The position numbers and the translations under genes are program-made. 11,963 bases of DNA from an uncultured Prevotella sp. (lineage in GTDB: Bacteria > Bacteroidota > Bacteroidia > Bacteroidales > Bacteroidaceae): positions 1 to 11,963 of the forward strand of contig CAKQFF010000042.1 of NCBI GenBank assembly GCA_934230685.1. The letters are read 5' to 3'. Each line of letters begins with the position of its first letter. Position 1 is the stretch's first letter. The notes under the pieces were generated by a model. That model was not told the DNA's origin, searched no databases, and was given only the letters and a program-made list of their open reading frames with translations. This document shows, piece by piece, positions 1 to 8,110 of this stretch.

Positions 1-1788
1 GGTCGCACCGTAATGGTGGAATACGACGAAAAGCAAGTCGCACCTGCCGACATGAAGCAGGTTATCGACTCTGCCGGCTATGAGCTTATAGTCGACGAGG
101 ACACACGTGTTGACACACTTGAAAAGAACAGCTACCGGTTGTTGTTGAAGCGAATGTCGCTGTCGTGGCTCTTCTCTTTGCTCACGATGTCGGTGTCGAT
201 GGGGTGGATAGCTGTGGGAGGTCGTGATGCGGCCAATCAGACAATGCTCATCATTTCGCTGGTCAACATGATCTATTGCGGCCGACAGTTCTATGTGAAC
301 GCATGGCGACAGCTTATGCACCGTTCTGCCAACATGGACACACTTGTTGCCATGTCCACGATGATATCATTTCTCTTCAGCGTGTTCAACACCTTTTGGG
401 GCGACAGTTTTTGGGGAAAGCGCGGCATAGAGTGGCACACCTACTACGATGCCTCGGTTATGATCATCACCTTTGTGCTTACAGGTCGCTCGCTTGAGGA
501 GCGTGCCAAGAAGTCTACGGCTTCTGCCATACGCTCGCTAATGGGGCTTGTGCCCAAGCAAGCCCATGTTGTAAGTTTTAATAGCGTGAACGATGTACCC
601 ATAGCAGCGGTGGGCGTGGGCGACATTGTCGAGGTGCGCAGAGGCGAGAAGGTGCCAGTCGACGGCACCGTAAGCGAGGGTGAGGGCTATGTCGACGAGT
701 CGATGATTTCGGGTGAGCCAGTGCCTGTGGCCAAGCATAAGGGCCACCGTTTGCTTGCTGGCACAGTTGTGAGCGAGGGTGTTTTGCGTTTCCGTGCCGA
801 GCAGGTAGGGCGCAAGACAATGCTTTCCAATATCATACGCACGGTTCAAGAGGCTCAAAGCTCCAAGGCACCCGTGCAGAGTGTTGTCGACAAGATGGCG
901 CTTGTGTTTGTGCCATGTGTGTTGGGCATTTCTCTGCTCACGTTTATCGTGTGGTTTATGGTTGGAGGCGACTCCATGCTGCCCCAGGCTCTGCTCTCGG
1001 CTGTATCGGTGCTTGTGATAGCCTGTCCGTGTGCCATGGGCTTGGCTACTCCTACTGCCCTCATGGTTGGCATAGGCAAGGCGGCTCAGAAAGGCATACT
1101 TGTGAAGGACGCTACCGCCGTTGAGCAGCTGTGCAAGGTGGATGCTCTCGTTATCGACAAGACTGGCACACTCACCATACCCAATAAGGATGTGGATTTC
1201 AAGTCGTCGGAGAGTATTGCGCTTGAGGATCGCGAACAGTTGAAGCCTCATGCTGTCGAAGCCATCAGCCTATTGCGCCAACGAGGCATAGAGGTGTGGA
1301 TGATGAGTGGCGACAAGGAGGAGGCAGCCGCTTACTGGGCTAAGAAGGCAGGCATTAGCAACTGGAAGAGCTGTTGCTTGCCACAGGACAAGGAGAATAT
1401 TGTGCGCCAGCTGCAGTCGCAAGGCAGAAAGGTTACGATGGTAGGCGATGGCATCAACGATTCGCAGGCGCTTGCCATAGCCGACGTAAGTATAGCAATG
1501 GGGCGTGGCACCGATGTTGCGATGGATGTGGCACAAGTGACACTTATGGGTGACGACTTGCGTCGCATAGCCGATGCCTGCATGTTGTCGCGCCATACAG
1601 TAGGCATGATTCGCCAAAATCTTTTCTGGGCATTTGTGTATAATATAATATGTATACCGTTGGCAGCAGGATTGCCACGCGCCTTTGGCTTTGACTTCCA
1701 GATAACGCCAATGTGGGCAAGTGCGCTCATGGCCATGTCGAGTGTGAGCGTTGTGACGAATAGTCTGAGGCTCAAGTTGCTCAAGTAG
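1..1788 (+). CDS. copA: Copper-translocating P1B-type ATPase, 5' end outside the window
   Basis: Inner-membrane pump that exports Cu(I) using ATP. The frame is open from base 1, and the first 30 or so residues look like the second half of a heavy-metal-associated domain ending in AGYEL; its CXXC metal site would lie before the window. Numbering from the Met at base 13: membrane segments at about 46-66, 78-97, 106-128 and 140-158; A-domain with SGEP at 233-236; CPC metal site in the membrane at 338-340; phosphorylated Asp382 in DKTGT; GDGIND at 478-483; then two C-terminal helices with WAFVYN (539-544) and MAMSS (573-577), as in Cu(I) pumps. Oddity: only 52 residues separate Asp382 from the Asp of SGDK (434). 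In typical CopA this span is about 130-140 residues and holds the N-domain with the SEHP motif, which I cannot find here. The frame is intact. It may be a lineage-specific short form or an in-frame deletion. Copper specificity is inferred from CPC and the last two helices. Confidence 0.93.
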   Translation, partial: GRTVMVEYDEKQVAPADMKQVIDSAGYELIVDEDTRVDTLEKNSYRLLLKRMSLSWLFSLLTMSVSMGWIAVGGRDAANQTMLIISLVNMIYCGRQFYVNAWRQLMHRSANMDTLVAMSTMISFLFSVFNTFWGDSFWGKRGIEWHTYYDASVMIITFVLTGRSLEERAKKSTASAIRSLMGLVPKQAHVVSFNSVNDVPIAAVGVGDIVEVRRGEKVPVDGTVSEGEGYVDESMISGEPVPVAKHKGHRLLAGTVVSEGVLRFRAEQVGRKTMLSNIIRTVQEAQSSKAPVQSVVDKMALVFVPCVLGISLLTFIVWFMVGGDSMLPQALLSAVSVLVIACPCAMGLATPTALMVGIGKAAQKGILVKDATAVEQLCKVDALVIDKTGTLTIPNKDVDFKSSESIALEDREQLKPHAVEAISLLRQRGIEVWMMSGDKEEAAAYWAKKAGISNWKSCCLPQDKENIVRQLQSQGRKVTMVGDGINDSQALAIADVSIAMGRGTDVAMDVAQVTLMGDDLRRIADACMLSRHTVGMIRQNLFWAFVYNIICIPLAAGLPRAFGFDFQITPMWASALMAMSSVSVVTNSLRLKLLK

Positions 1789-1811
1789 GCATGCAGTAAT
1801 ATCTTATTTTG

Positions 1812-1866
1812 GGGCGTACATCAACTGTTCTACACCCGTCTGTCAGCTGATGTACGCCCGTTTTTC
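1812..1866 (+). terminator. Rho-independent terminator after the copper ATPase
   Basis: A perfect 12-bp stem, GGGCGTACATCA (1812-1823) with TGATGTACGCCC (1848-1859), has a 24-nt loop and is followed by GTTTTT. It begins 24 bp after the ATPase stop codon. The loop also has complementarity to sequence just downstream, described under findings. Confidence 0.85.
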
Positions 1867-1926
1867 ATTTGGTGGACGGGTGTCTTTCAGCTGATAGACG
1901 AACATGGTAGTTGGATGACAGAAAAA

Positions 1927-2008
1927 AGTATATTAATATAAAAGGCAATTTATATCAATATAAATGCCAGTTTATATTAATATAAACTCGGGTTTATATC
2001 AATATAAA
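1927..2008. promoter_or_regulatory. Array of four palindromic sites at 22-bp period (candidate operator)
   Basis: Four copies of the 16-bp palindrome TTTATATYAATATAAA start at 1927, 1949, 1971 and 1993, an exact period of 22 bp with 6-bp spacers that differ. Copy 1 deviates in its first three bases (AGT in place of TTT). The central base alternates T, C, T, C, so the array may have grown by duplication of a 44-bp two-site unit. Twenty-two bp is close to two helical turns, placing all sites on one DNA face. The array ends 85 bp before the TAACTTTG element of the SusC-like gene, which fits binding by an activator or an oligomerising regulator. The regulator is unknown, and no regulator gene lies nearby. 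Confidence 0.7.
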
Positions 2009-2093
2009 TTCAGAAGTATTATAAGTTGCTAACCTGTGAAAAAATTATTAAAAATTATATTATTATTAGCTATAATTATTCAACATTAATTAG

Positions 2094-2101
2094 TAACTTT
2101 G
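2094..2101 (+). promoter_or_regulatory. Promoter -7 element of the SusC/SusD-like operon
   Basis: TAACTTTG matches the Bacteroidetes -7 consensus TAnnTTTG. It lies 28 bp before the ATG at 2130, which would give a leader of only about 20 nt. I see no convincing -33 TTTG at the expected spacing; the region there is simply AT-rich. That would agree with a promoter needing an activator. Confidence 0.65.
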
Positions 2102-2129
2102 CATCTTTGGCGTACCCCATTATACTATA

Positions 2130-5100
2130 ATGAGAAATAAGAGTAATAAATTGAATGAAAGTAAGTGGCTGCCATTGTGTTCAGGCCTGCTTATTCTTCC
2201 CATGGTGGCGCAAGCTCAAGTTGGCGACACCATAGTTTTAAATCGCACTATCGACGAGATTGTTGTTCAGACAGCCTACGGCTCGGCAAGAAAGTCCACA
2301 CTTACCGGTGCCATCAGTCAAGTAGAGAGCAAGGACATTGCTAAACGTCCAGTGTCAAGCGTTACTTCAGCGTTGGAAGGTGTTGTTCCAGGCGTTCAAG
2401 TAAGCAGCACTTATGGTCAGCCGGGTGAAATACCTTTGGTGAACATTCGCGGTATAGGAACCGTGAATGGAACCATCGTACCATTATACGTGCTCGACGG
2501 AGTGCCTTTCTCGGGCAATATAACCGATCTTAATCCCAACGACATCGAGAGTATAACCGTGCTTAAGGACGCAGCATCGTGTGCCCTTTATGGCAACCGT
2601 GCCTCCAACGGAGTGATACTTATCACCACAAAGCATGGCAAGGGGGGACGTGTGAGCGTGGATTTCAGCGCCAAGTTTGGCTCTTATTCTCAAGGTATGA
2701 AAGACTACAAGCGACTCGGAGTGCGACAGTTTATGAATGCCAGTTGGCTCGACTATCGCAACTCCCTCGCCACAGGCACCAATGCCATGAGCATTGCCGA
2801 CGCGTCAAAATACGCTTCTGAGAACATTATCGGCTCATACCTGAAGCTAAATATCTTCAACAAGGCAGACAATCAGCTCTTCGACAACGACGGCTTGCTC
2901 GTTGGCGACGCTAATGTGCTGTCTGGCTATGCCGAAGACCTTGACTGGCTCGACCAGGCCACGCGCAACGGATTCCGCCAGGAATACAATATCAGTGCAA
3001 GCCAAAGCTCCGAGCGCAGCGATGGCTATTATTCGGCTGCCTATCTCAAGGAGGAAGGCTACGTGAAGAATTCAGGATTCGAGCGTCTCAACGGACGTGC
3101 TGTGCAGAATTTCCGCCCTACCAACTGGCTTAAGACAAGCTTCACGGTTATGGGCTCTCACCAGAAGCAGAACGTCACATTAGGCAGGACTCAGAACGGT
3201 TATGGCAATGTGTTCTTCTACAGTCGCTATATGGCTCCTATATATCCCGTGCATCTTCATGCCACCGACGGTAGCTACTTGCTCGATGCTATGGGCAACC
3301 GCCAGTACGACACTGGCTTTGACGGCGACCGTGTTACGCGCGACCAATACGCCGGACGCCATCTTATTTGGGAGAATGAGCTTAACCGCAACTTTATCGA
3401 CCGCGACGTAATGCGTGGCTCTGCTTATGCTACTGTTCGTTTCCTTGATGGTTTCTCGTTCACGGTGAATGCCGACGGAAGCATCAACGACCAGAAGAAT
3501 ACCGTTTACTATAACGCCAAGATTGGCGAGGGTTCAGGCTCAAATGGCATCATACAGCAAACAAACTACAAGTCGAAGACTTACACCTTGCAGGAGCAAC
3601 TCGCGTGGAGCCACAGTTTTGGCGGCCACGACATCAATGTGCTCATTGGTCATGAGAACTACGACTATTCATACGACTATCGATTGAACGAGAAGACCAA
3701 CCAGACTTTCGAGGGCAACCTGGCATTGTCTAACTTCTCTACAACTGGCAGCATCACGGGCAACACGGTGAAATACCGCACCGAAAGCTACCTCGGACGT
3801 GTGCGCTACAACTACCTCGACCGTTATAATGTTGAGGCTTCGTATCGTCGCGACGGCACATCACGCTTCTCCAAGGACAGCCGATGGGGCAACTTTGGCA
3901 GCGTTGGAGCCAACTGGATTGTGTCGAAAGAGGCATTCATGCAGAATGTAGACTGGGTTGACTTCCTTAAGCTTCGCGCCGACTACGGTCTGGTGGGTAA
4001 TGACGCTGCGGCTGGCTACTATGCCTACATGTCGCTCTACAAGCTTTACGGCAGAGCCGATGAGCCGTCCTACTGGATAGGTCAGCTTGGCAACAACAAC
4101 CTGAAGTGGGAGACAAGCCAATCATTTGGCATAGCTGCTGAGGCTCGTATGTTCAACCGCTGGAACCTGAGTGTGGAATATTTCGACAAGCGCACTAAGG
4201 ACCTTCTGTTCAATGTATACTTGCCCTTGTCGGCAGGAAGTACAAGCGGATTTTCACAGGGCAAGCCCATCGAGCCAAGCATACTCAATAATATAGGCAC
4301 AATGTCCAACCGCGGCATCGAGATAAATACAGATGTGGATATCTTCAAAAGCGGCGACTGGACTGTGAATTTCAGTGCCAACGCCACTTTCTGCAAGAAC
4401 AAGGTGTTGAAACTGCCAGAACAGAACAAGGAAGGCATTTTGGTGCCTGCCACTCCAACAAGTCCGCTGCCCTACAAGATAGAGGAGGGACGCAGCATGT
4501 ACAACTTCTACACCTACACCTTTGCTGGTGTCGACCAGCTCACAGGCAACTCGCTCTATAAGGCCAACCTCGACGACTACTACGTTAAGGGTGCCGACGG
4601 CAACATAGTAGCCGGCAATGCCGAGGGAGCCGACATGACAGCCATGGTGACAGAGATTGGTGGCAAATATTATGTCAACAACACTACCTATGCCATGAAG
4701 GAATATCATGGCTCAGCCTTGCCTAAGGTGTATGGCAGTTTCAGTCCGACAGTAAGCTACAAGTCGCTCACAGTCTCGGCTCTGTTTACATTCTCGCTCG
4801 GCGGAAAAGTCTACGACAATGTCTACCGCACACTTATGTCCACCACAGGCACACCAACCAACCTGCACAAGGACATACTGAAGTCATGGACTTCTGCTCC
4901 AGAGGGAATGACAGCCGAGTCGGCCGACCGACTCGACCCTAACGGCATACCGCAGATCAACAACAAGCTCTCGCAGTATAACAATGCCGAGTCGTCGCGT
5001 TGGCTAGTGAGTGCCAGCTATCTGGTGCTGAAGAATCTTTATGCCAGCTATTCATTGCCAACGGCATGGACACGCACCGTGGGATTGCAGAATGTGCGAC

Positions 5101-5237
5101 TCAACCTCTCATGCGAGAATCTCTTCACCCTCACCAAGCGACAGGGCATGAATCCGCAGCAGAGTTTCTCGGGAGCACAGCTCAACTATCTTGTCACTCC
5201 GAGAATCGTCACTGTGGGTGTGGATGTAAAGTTCTAA
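2130..5237 (+). CDS. SusC/RagA-like TonB-dependent outer-membrane transporter
   Basis: Predicted TonB-dependent importer that works with the SusD-like lipoprotein encoded next, usually for glycans or peptides. Of 1035 residues, 1-29 look like a signal peptide (cut near AQA/Q). Residues about 41-50 (IDEIVVQTAYG) resemble the TonB-box and plug start. The plug runs to about 165 with typical SusC signatures: LEGVVPGVQV, NIRGIG, PLYVLDGVPF, DIESITVLKDA and ALYGNRASNGVILITTK. The remainder is a long beta-barrel ending in Phe (VDVKF), as usual for this class. The CarboxypepD_reg-like domain that often precedes the plug in SusC proteins is absent: the signal peptide is followed almost directly by the TonB-box. 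The start has no Shine-Dalgarno, which is normal in this phylum. Substrate cannot be told: no hydrolase, peptidase or sensor gene is adjacent. Confidence 0.95.
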   Translation: MRNKSNKLNESKWLPLCSGLLILPMVAQAQVGDTIVLNRTIDEIVVQTAYGSARKSTLTGAISQVESKDIAKRPVSSVTSALEGVVPGVQVSSTYGQPGEIPLVNIRGIGTVNGTIVPLYVLDGVPFSGNITDLNPNDIESITVLKDAASCALYGNRASNGVILITTKHGKGGRVSVDFSAKFGSYSQGMKDYKRLGVRQFMNASWLDYRNSLATGTNAMSIADASKYASENIIGSYLKLNIFNKADNQLFDNDGLLVGDANVLSGYAEDLDWLDQATRNGFRQEYNISASQSSERSDGYYSAAYLKEEGYVKNSGFERLNGRAVQNFRPTNWLKTSFTVMGSHQKQNVTLGRTQNGYGNVFFYSRYMAPIYPVHLHATDGSYLLDAMGNRQYDTGFDGDRVTRDQYAGRHLIWENELNRNFIDRDVMRGSAYATVRFLDGFSFTVNADGSINDQKNTVYYNAKIGEGSGSNGIIQQTNYKSKTYTLQEQLAWSHSFGGHDINVLIGHENYDYSYDYRLNEKTNQTFEGNLALSNFSTTGSITGNTVKYRTESYLGRVRYNYLDRYNVEASYRRDGTSRFSKDSRWGNFGSVGANWIVSKEAFMQNVDWVDFLKLRADYGLVGNDAAAGYYAYMSLYKLYGRADEPSYWIGQLGNNNLKWETSQSFGIAAEARMFNRWNLSVEYFDKRTKDLLFNVYLPLSAGSTSGFSQGKPIEPSILNNIGTMSNRGIEINTDVDIFKSGDWTVNFSANATFCKNKVLKLPEQNKEGILVPATPTSPLPYKIEEGRSMYNFYTYTFAGVDQLTGNSLYKANLDDYYVKGADGNIVAGNAEGADMTAMVTEIGGKYYVNNTTYAMKEYHGSALPKVYGSFSPTVSYKSLTVSALFTFSLGGKVYDNVYRTLMSTTGTPTNLHKDILKSWTSAPEGMTAESADRLDPNGIPQINNKLSQYNNAESSRWLVSASYLVLKNLYASYSLPTAWTRTVGLQNVRLNLSCENLFTLTKRQGMNPQQSFSGAQLNYLVTPRIVTVGVDVKF

Positions 5238-5263
5238 TGTGGCAATAATAAACAGATATCAAA

Positions 5264-6817
5264 ATGAAGAAATTAATATATAGTATGGTTGCGCTTTGTC
5301 TTGGCGCATCATTGACATCATGCAGCAGCGATTATCTCGACCTCTATCCCGACAATTCAACAGGACCTAACGTGATATTCGCTACCACAGAGAATGCACA
5401 GCTTGCGGTGAACGGCATGACGCGACTCATGAGCCAGCAGTATCAGGGTTTCAACCAGTGGTTCAACGGTGAGGGCACCATAAAGACTCTTTATGGCAAC
5501 TTCACCGGCAACGACTACCATCGCCTCTACAACAATTCGGGTATGGCTGCCATTGCCAATGGTTCCAACTCGCAGAACTCATCGTCGATATACGACTATT
5601 ATCCGTGGTTCTACTACTATCAGCTTATCAGCAACGCCAACTCCATAATAATGCACATTGATGGGGCGCAAGGCACAGAGCAGGACCGCGCTTTTGTCAA
5701 GGCAGAGGCCCTTACATTCCGTGCCTACAGCTACTCACAATTGCTGCAGATCTACGGCAAACGATGGATGGACAGCAACAACGGTGCTACGCGTGGTGTT
5801 GTGCTGCGTCTCGACGAGTCGAAAGGCAACATGCCTTTGTCTACTCTCGCCGACTGCTACAATCAGATCTATAAGGATCTCGACGAGGCTGTGCGACTCT
5901 TTACCCTTTCTGGCAAGAAACGTCCTTCGGGCAATAATCATCTGCCCAATCTCAATGCGGCTTACGCTGTATATGCTCGTGCCGCCATCAATCGCGAGGA
6001 CTGGGCGACAGCAGCCAAATATGCAGCCTTGGCCCGCCAGGGCTATCCGCTCATGACCAATGATGAATATAAGGCAGGTTTCAACACTCCCAACAGCGAG
6101 TGGATATGGAGCGTTTACAGTTCAGAACAGGAGAGTCTGTACTTCTATCAGTATTTCGCCTACGAAGGCTCCAATTCAAGTTCGTCTACTTGGTCGAAAC
6201 GTCCGGCTGCCATAAGCAAGGAACTCTACGACCGGATTCCGTCTACCGACCTTCGCCGCGACCTTTTCCTCGACCCCAAGACAGATGCCTATAATGCTGC
6301 GTCGAGTGCTGCCGGTGCTGAGCTTACATCACGTGCCCGCAATGAATATGGCGACCGCCTATACGAGAAGTCGTCGATATTCGCCTATATGCAGCTTAAG
6401 CAGATGACTAAGGTGCAGCCTGGAGTGGGCGAGATGAATCTTTTCCGCTCGGCTGAGATGTATTTGATTGAGGCTGAGGCTGACTGCCACTTGAACAAGG
6501 ACGCTGAAGCACGCAGTCTGCTCATAGAACTTAACAATGCGTCAGGCAGAAATCCTGAATACACATGCAACAAGTCGGGCAACGAACTGCTTGAGGAGGT
6601 GCGCCTTTACACCCGTATCGAACTATGGGGCGAGGGCCGCGACTGGTTCAACTATAAGCGTTGGGGACTGCCCATTGTGCGTCATTCTTCAGCTCAGGGA
6701 GGAAGTTTCCTTCAGGTGTTTGCCGGAACAATCGCTCCTGATGCCAACAATGGTTGGACATGGGTGATACCAAGCAAGGAAATAGACTATAACTCGTATG
6801 TGCTCGGAAATGAGTAA
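5264..6817 (+). CDS. SusD/RagB-like substrate-binding surface lipoprotein
   Basis: Predicted lid and binding subunit of the SusC/SusD pair, anchored on the outer membrane. It has 517 residues, the usual family size. The N-terminus MKKLIYSMVALCLGASLTSC is a lipoprotein signal with lipobox LTSC, making Cys20 the lipidated residue; SSDYLDLYP follows, a very common start in SusD proteins. The helical, TPR-like part includes AEALTFRAYSYSQLLQIYG (around residues 147-165). Near the C-terminus are RIELWGEGRDWFNYKRWG and WTWVIPSKEIDYN, both characteristic of the SusD_RagB family. It begins 26 bp after the SusC-like stop codon with no promoter between them, so the two form one operon. No Shine-Dalgarno is visible. 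The ligand is unknown. Confidence 0.95.
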   Translation: MKKLIYSMVALCLGASLTSCSSDYLDLYPDNSTGPNVIFATTENAQLAVNGMTRLMSQQYQGFNQWFNGEGTIKTLYGNFTGNDYHRLYNNSGMAAIANGSNSQNSSSIYDYYPWFYYYQLISNANSIIMHIDGAQGTEQDRAFVKAEALTFRAYSYSQLLQIYGKRWMDSNNGATRGVVLRLDESKGNMPLSTLADCYNQIYKDLDEAVRLFTLSGKKRPSGNNHLPNLNAAYAVYARAAINREDWATAAKYAALARQGYPLMTNDEYKAGFNTPNSEWIWSVYSSEQESLYFYQYFAYEGSNSSSSTWSKRPAAISKELYDRIPSTDLRRDLFLDPKTDAYNAASSAAGAELTSRARNEYGDRLYEKSSIFAYMQLKQMTKVQPGVGEMNLFRSAEMYLIEAEADCHLNKDAEARSLLIELNNASGRNPEYTCNKSGNELLEEVRLYTRIELWGEGRDWFNYKRWGLPIVRHSSAQGGSFLQVFAGTIAPDANNGWTWVIPSKEIDYNSYVLGNE

Positions 6818-6872
6818 TTAAAAAAATAGGAAGGTGTGTCAGAATTCCAATTGGTTAATTCTGGCACACCTT
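6818..6872. terminator. Convergent terminator between the SusD-like gene and the minus-strand gene
   Basis: The 16-bp arms 6831-6846 and 6857-6872 pair throughout, with one G-U wobble in the + strand RNA (an A-C mismatch on the minus side), around a 10-nt loop. Reading the minus strand, the stem is followed by a T-rich run (complement of 6818-6827), so it looks best as the terminator of the leftward gene. Rightward transcripts have only a weak T-tract after the stem (CAAGCTTT), but the hairpin may still protect or end the SusD-like mRNA. Confidence 0.75.
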
Positions 6873-6892
6873 CAAGCTTTATGGGGCGTTTC

Positions 6893-7714
6893 TTATGGCA
6901 TCCATCTATTCTCCACCGACACTTGTATACTCATGTTTTTATTGAAGTTATAGCGGACGGTAGCTCCTATGCGGTCGCCCATGTTCATGAGGTCGTAGGT
7001 AGAGTAGGCAGGCATACCGAAGAAGTTGCGGCTGAAACCGCCAAAGCCTCCCATGCCCGGTCCGTAGTATCCACCGTAATATCCGTCGTACATGCTGTAG
7101 CGCAGTCGGTTGCCAATGTTATTGGTTATGGATTTCTGTCCATAAACGTAGGCTTCCCAATGCTCGTTGAATCGATAGCCAAGCACAGCCAACAGTCCTG
7201 CGTCGCGCCAGTTGTCGCCAGCATAGTTGATATTGTTCATATATCCACCTACGGCAATCGACAGTTTGTCGTTGATAGGCGTAGCATACATCATGGCTAT
7301 ATTCTGCTGAAATCCAGCTCCACTGCGCGCTCCTTTGCCAAACTGTGCAAACACAGATGCTCCTATCTGCACGTTGAGTCCCTTGTGCAGTCCCCAGTCA
7401 TACCATCCTCCGAAGTTCAGCGGATAGTGTCCAATAGTTTCTGGTTGCCCATACATGTTCATCTTTGGCAGATGCAGAGAGTCTTGTTTCTCCACATTTT
7501 CTTCCATCTCTTTCTGTTCGGCTTTAGCTTGCTCAGCGGCAGCTTCCTCGCGCCATTTGCGTGAGCGTCCGCCAAAACGTGTAGGCATTATGCGCTGAAG
7601 GGCAGACTCGTCGAAATGGGGTTCGCCCAATCTCTTGCTGTTGTCGTCCTGTGCGGCAGCTGGTATGGCAAAAGCCATGAATGCTATAAAAATCAGTTTC
7701 CTAATAATTGTCAT
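6893..7714 (-). CDS. Predicted outer-membrane protein of unknown function
   Basis: A 273-residue protein that I cannot assign to a named family. Residues 1-21 form a signal peptide ending in PAAA/Q. Residues about 53-77 are a charged Ala/Glu/Lys-rich segment likely to be a helix or coiled coil. From about 95 onward, alternating hydrophobic and aromatic strands (LNVQIGASVFAQFG, LSIAVGGYMNNINYAG, WEAYVYGQKSIT, RIGATVRYNFNKNMSIQVSV) suggest a small beta-barrel. Residues 209-228 are an unusual Gly/Tyr run (YDGYYGGYYGPGMGGFGGF). The protein ends ENRWMP rather than in an aromatic residue, although a Trp lies close to the end. The start is supported by a clear Shine-Dalgarno and a promoter. The long + strand open frame covering the same bases (6836-7564) is its shadow. 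Confidence 0.85.
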   Translation of the reverse strand: MTIIRKLIFIAFMAFAIPAAAQDDNSKRLGEPHFDESALQRIMPTRFGGRSRKWREEAAAEQAKAEQKEMEENVEKQDSLHLPKMNMYGQPETIGHYPLNFGGWYDWGLHKGLNVQIGASVFAQFGKGARSGAGFQQNIAMMYATPINDKLSIAVGGYMNNINYAGDNWRDAGLLAVLGYRFNEHWEAYVYGQKSITNNIGNRLRYSMYDGYYGGYYGPGMGGFGGFSRNFFGMPAYSTYDLMNMGDRIGATVRYNFNKNMSIQVSVENRWMP

Positions 7715-7724
7715 ATTTTATATG

Positions 7725-7730
7725 CCTCCT
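7725..7730 (-). promoter_or_regulatory. Strong Shine-Dalgarno for the outer-membrane protein gene
   Basis: On the minus strand AGGAGG lies 10 nt before the ATG at 7714. Most genes in this window have no such site, so this one both fixes the start and stands out; it suggests strong translation. Confidence 0.75.
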
Positions 7731-7758
7731 TTTTTATTCATTACTTTTTATTATGTTC

Positions 7759-7789
7759 CAAAGTTATATATTTCTTTCCTTGTATGCAA
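7759..7789 (-). promoter_or_regulatory. Promoter of the outer-membrane protein gene
   Basis: On the minus strand, TAACTTTG (7759-7766) matches the -7 consensus TAnnTTTG. A CTTG close to the -33 TTTG lies about 20 bp further upstream (7787-7790). The leader would be about 40 nt and contains the AGGAGG site. Confidence 0.65.
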
Positions 7790-7935
7790 GAATTTTTTTT
7801 TTCTTTTATGTGTTGCTGCTGATTTGCAACAAAAATTTGCATTGTCGCGTGTTGATTGCTGTAGATTAATTGTAACAATGCATAATTTAGGCTATGCATT
7901 ATATGCAGGATAGGAAAGGGGCTTCGTTTTGGCGC

Positions 7936-8110
7936 AATCTTCCAATATTCCAGTTCTTCCAATTAAAAAATGAATGGTATGTTTTGCGGTGTTTTCTTCT
8001 TTTGTCTTTATAACTTATTGATTATTAATTAATAATATATAGATATATATAAGAAGCAAGGAAGTTTATACCCTCTTAAAATTAATTGGAAGAACTGGAA
8101 GTGGAAGATT
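7936..8110. repeat. Imperfect inverted repeat of 27-29 bp enclosing 119 bp
   Basis: The left arm 7936-7964 and right arm 8084-8110 are inverted copies. Starting from AATTGGAAGAACTGGAA they match for 17 bp, then differ by a short gap, then share GGAAGATT. Each arm also repeats the motif TTCCA three times. The enclosed 119 bp is AT-rich and has no open frame. I see no flanking target duplication. It could be a small non-autonomous mobile element, a dispersed hairpin repeat, or a regulatory fold. Confidence 0.6.

Noticed and set aside
538..1251. A 237-codon minus-strand open frame inside the copper ATPase gene
   Set aside because: It is antisense to well-conserved P-type ATPase motifs, has no family resemblance and is His/Arg-rich in the way of shadow frames.
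1927..2008. Four-unit array read as a small CRISPR
   Set aside because: The repeats are 16-bp AT palindromes with 6-bp spacers; CRISPR spacers are around 30 bp, and no cas genes are present.
6836..7564. A 242-codon + strand open frame after the SusD-like gene
   Set aside because: It starts inside the terminator stem and mirrors the minus-strand outer-membrane protein, which has a signal peptide, promoter and Shine-Dalgarno.
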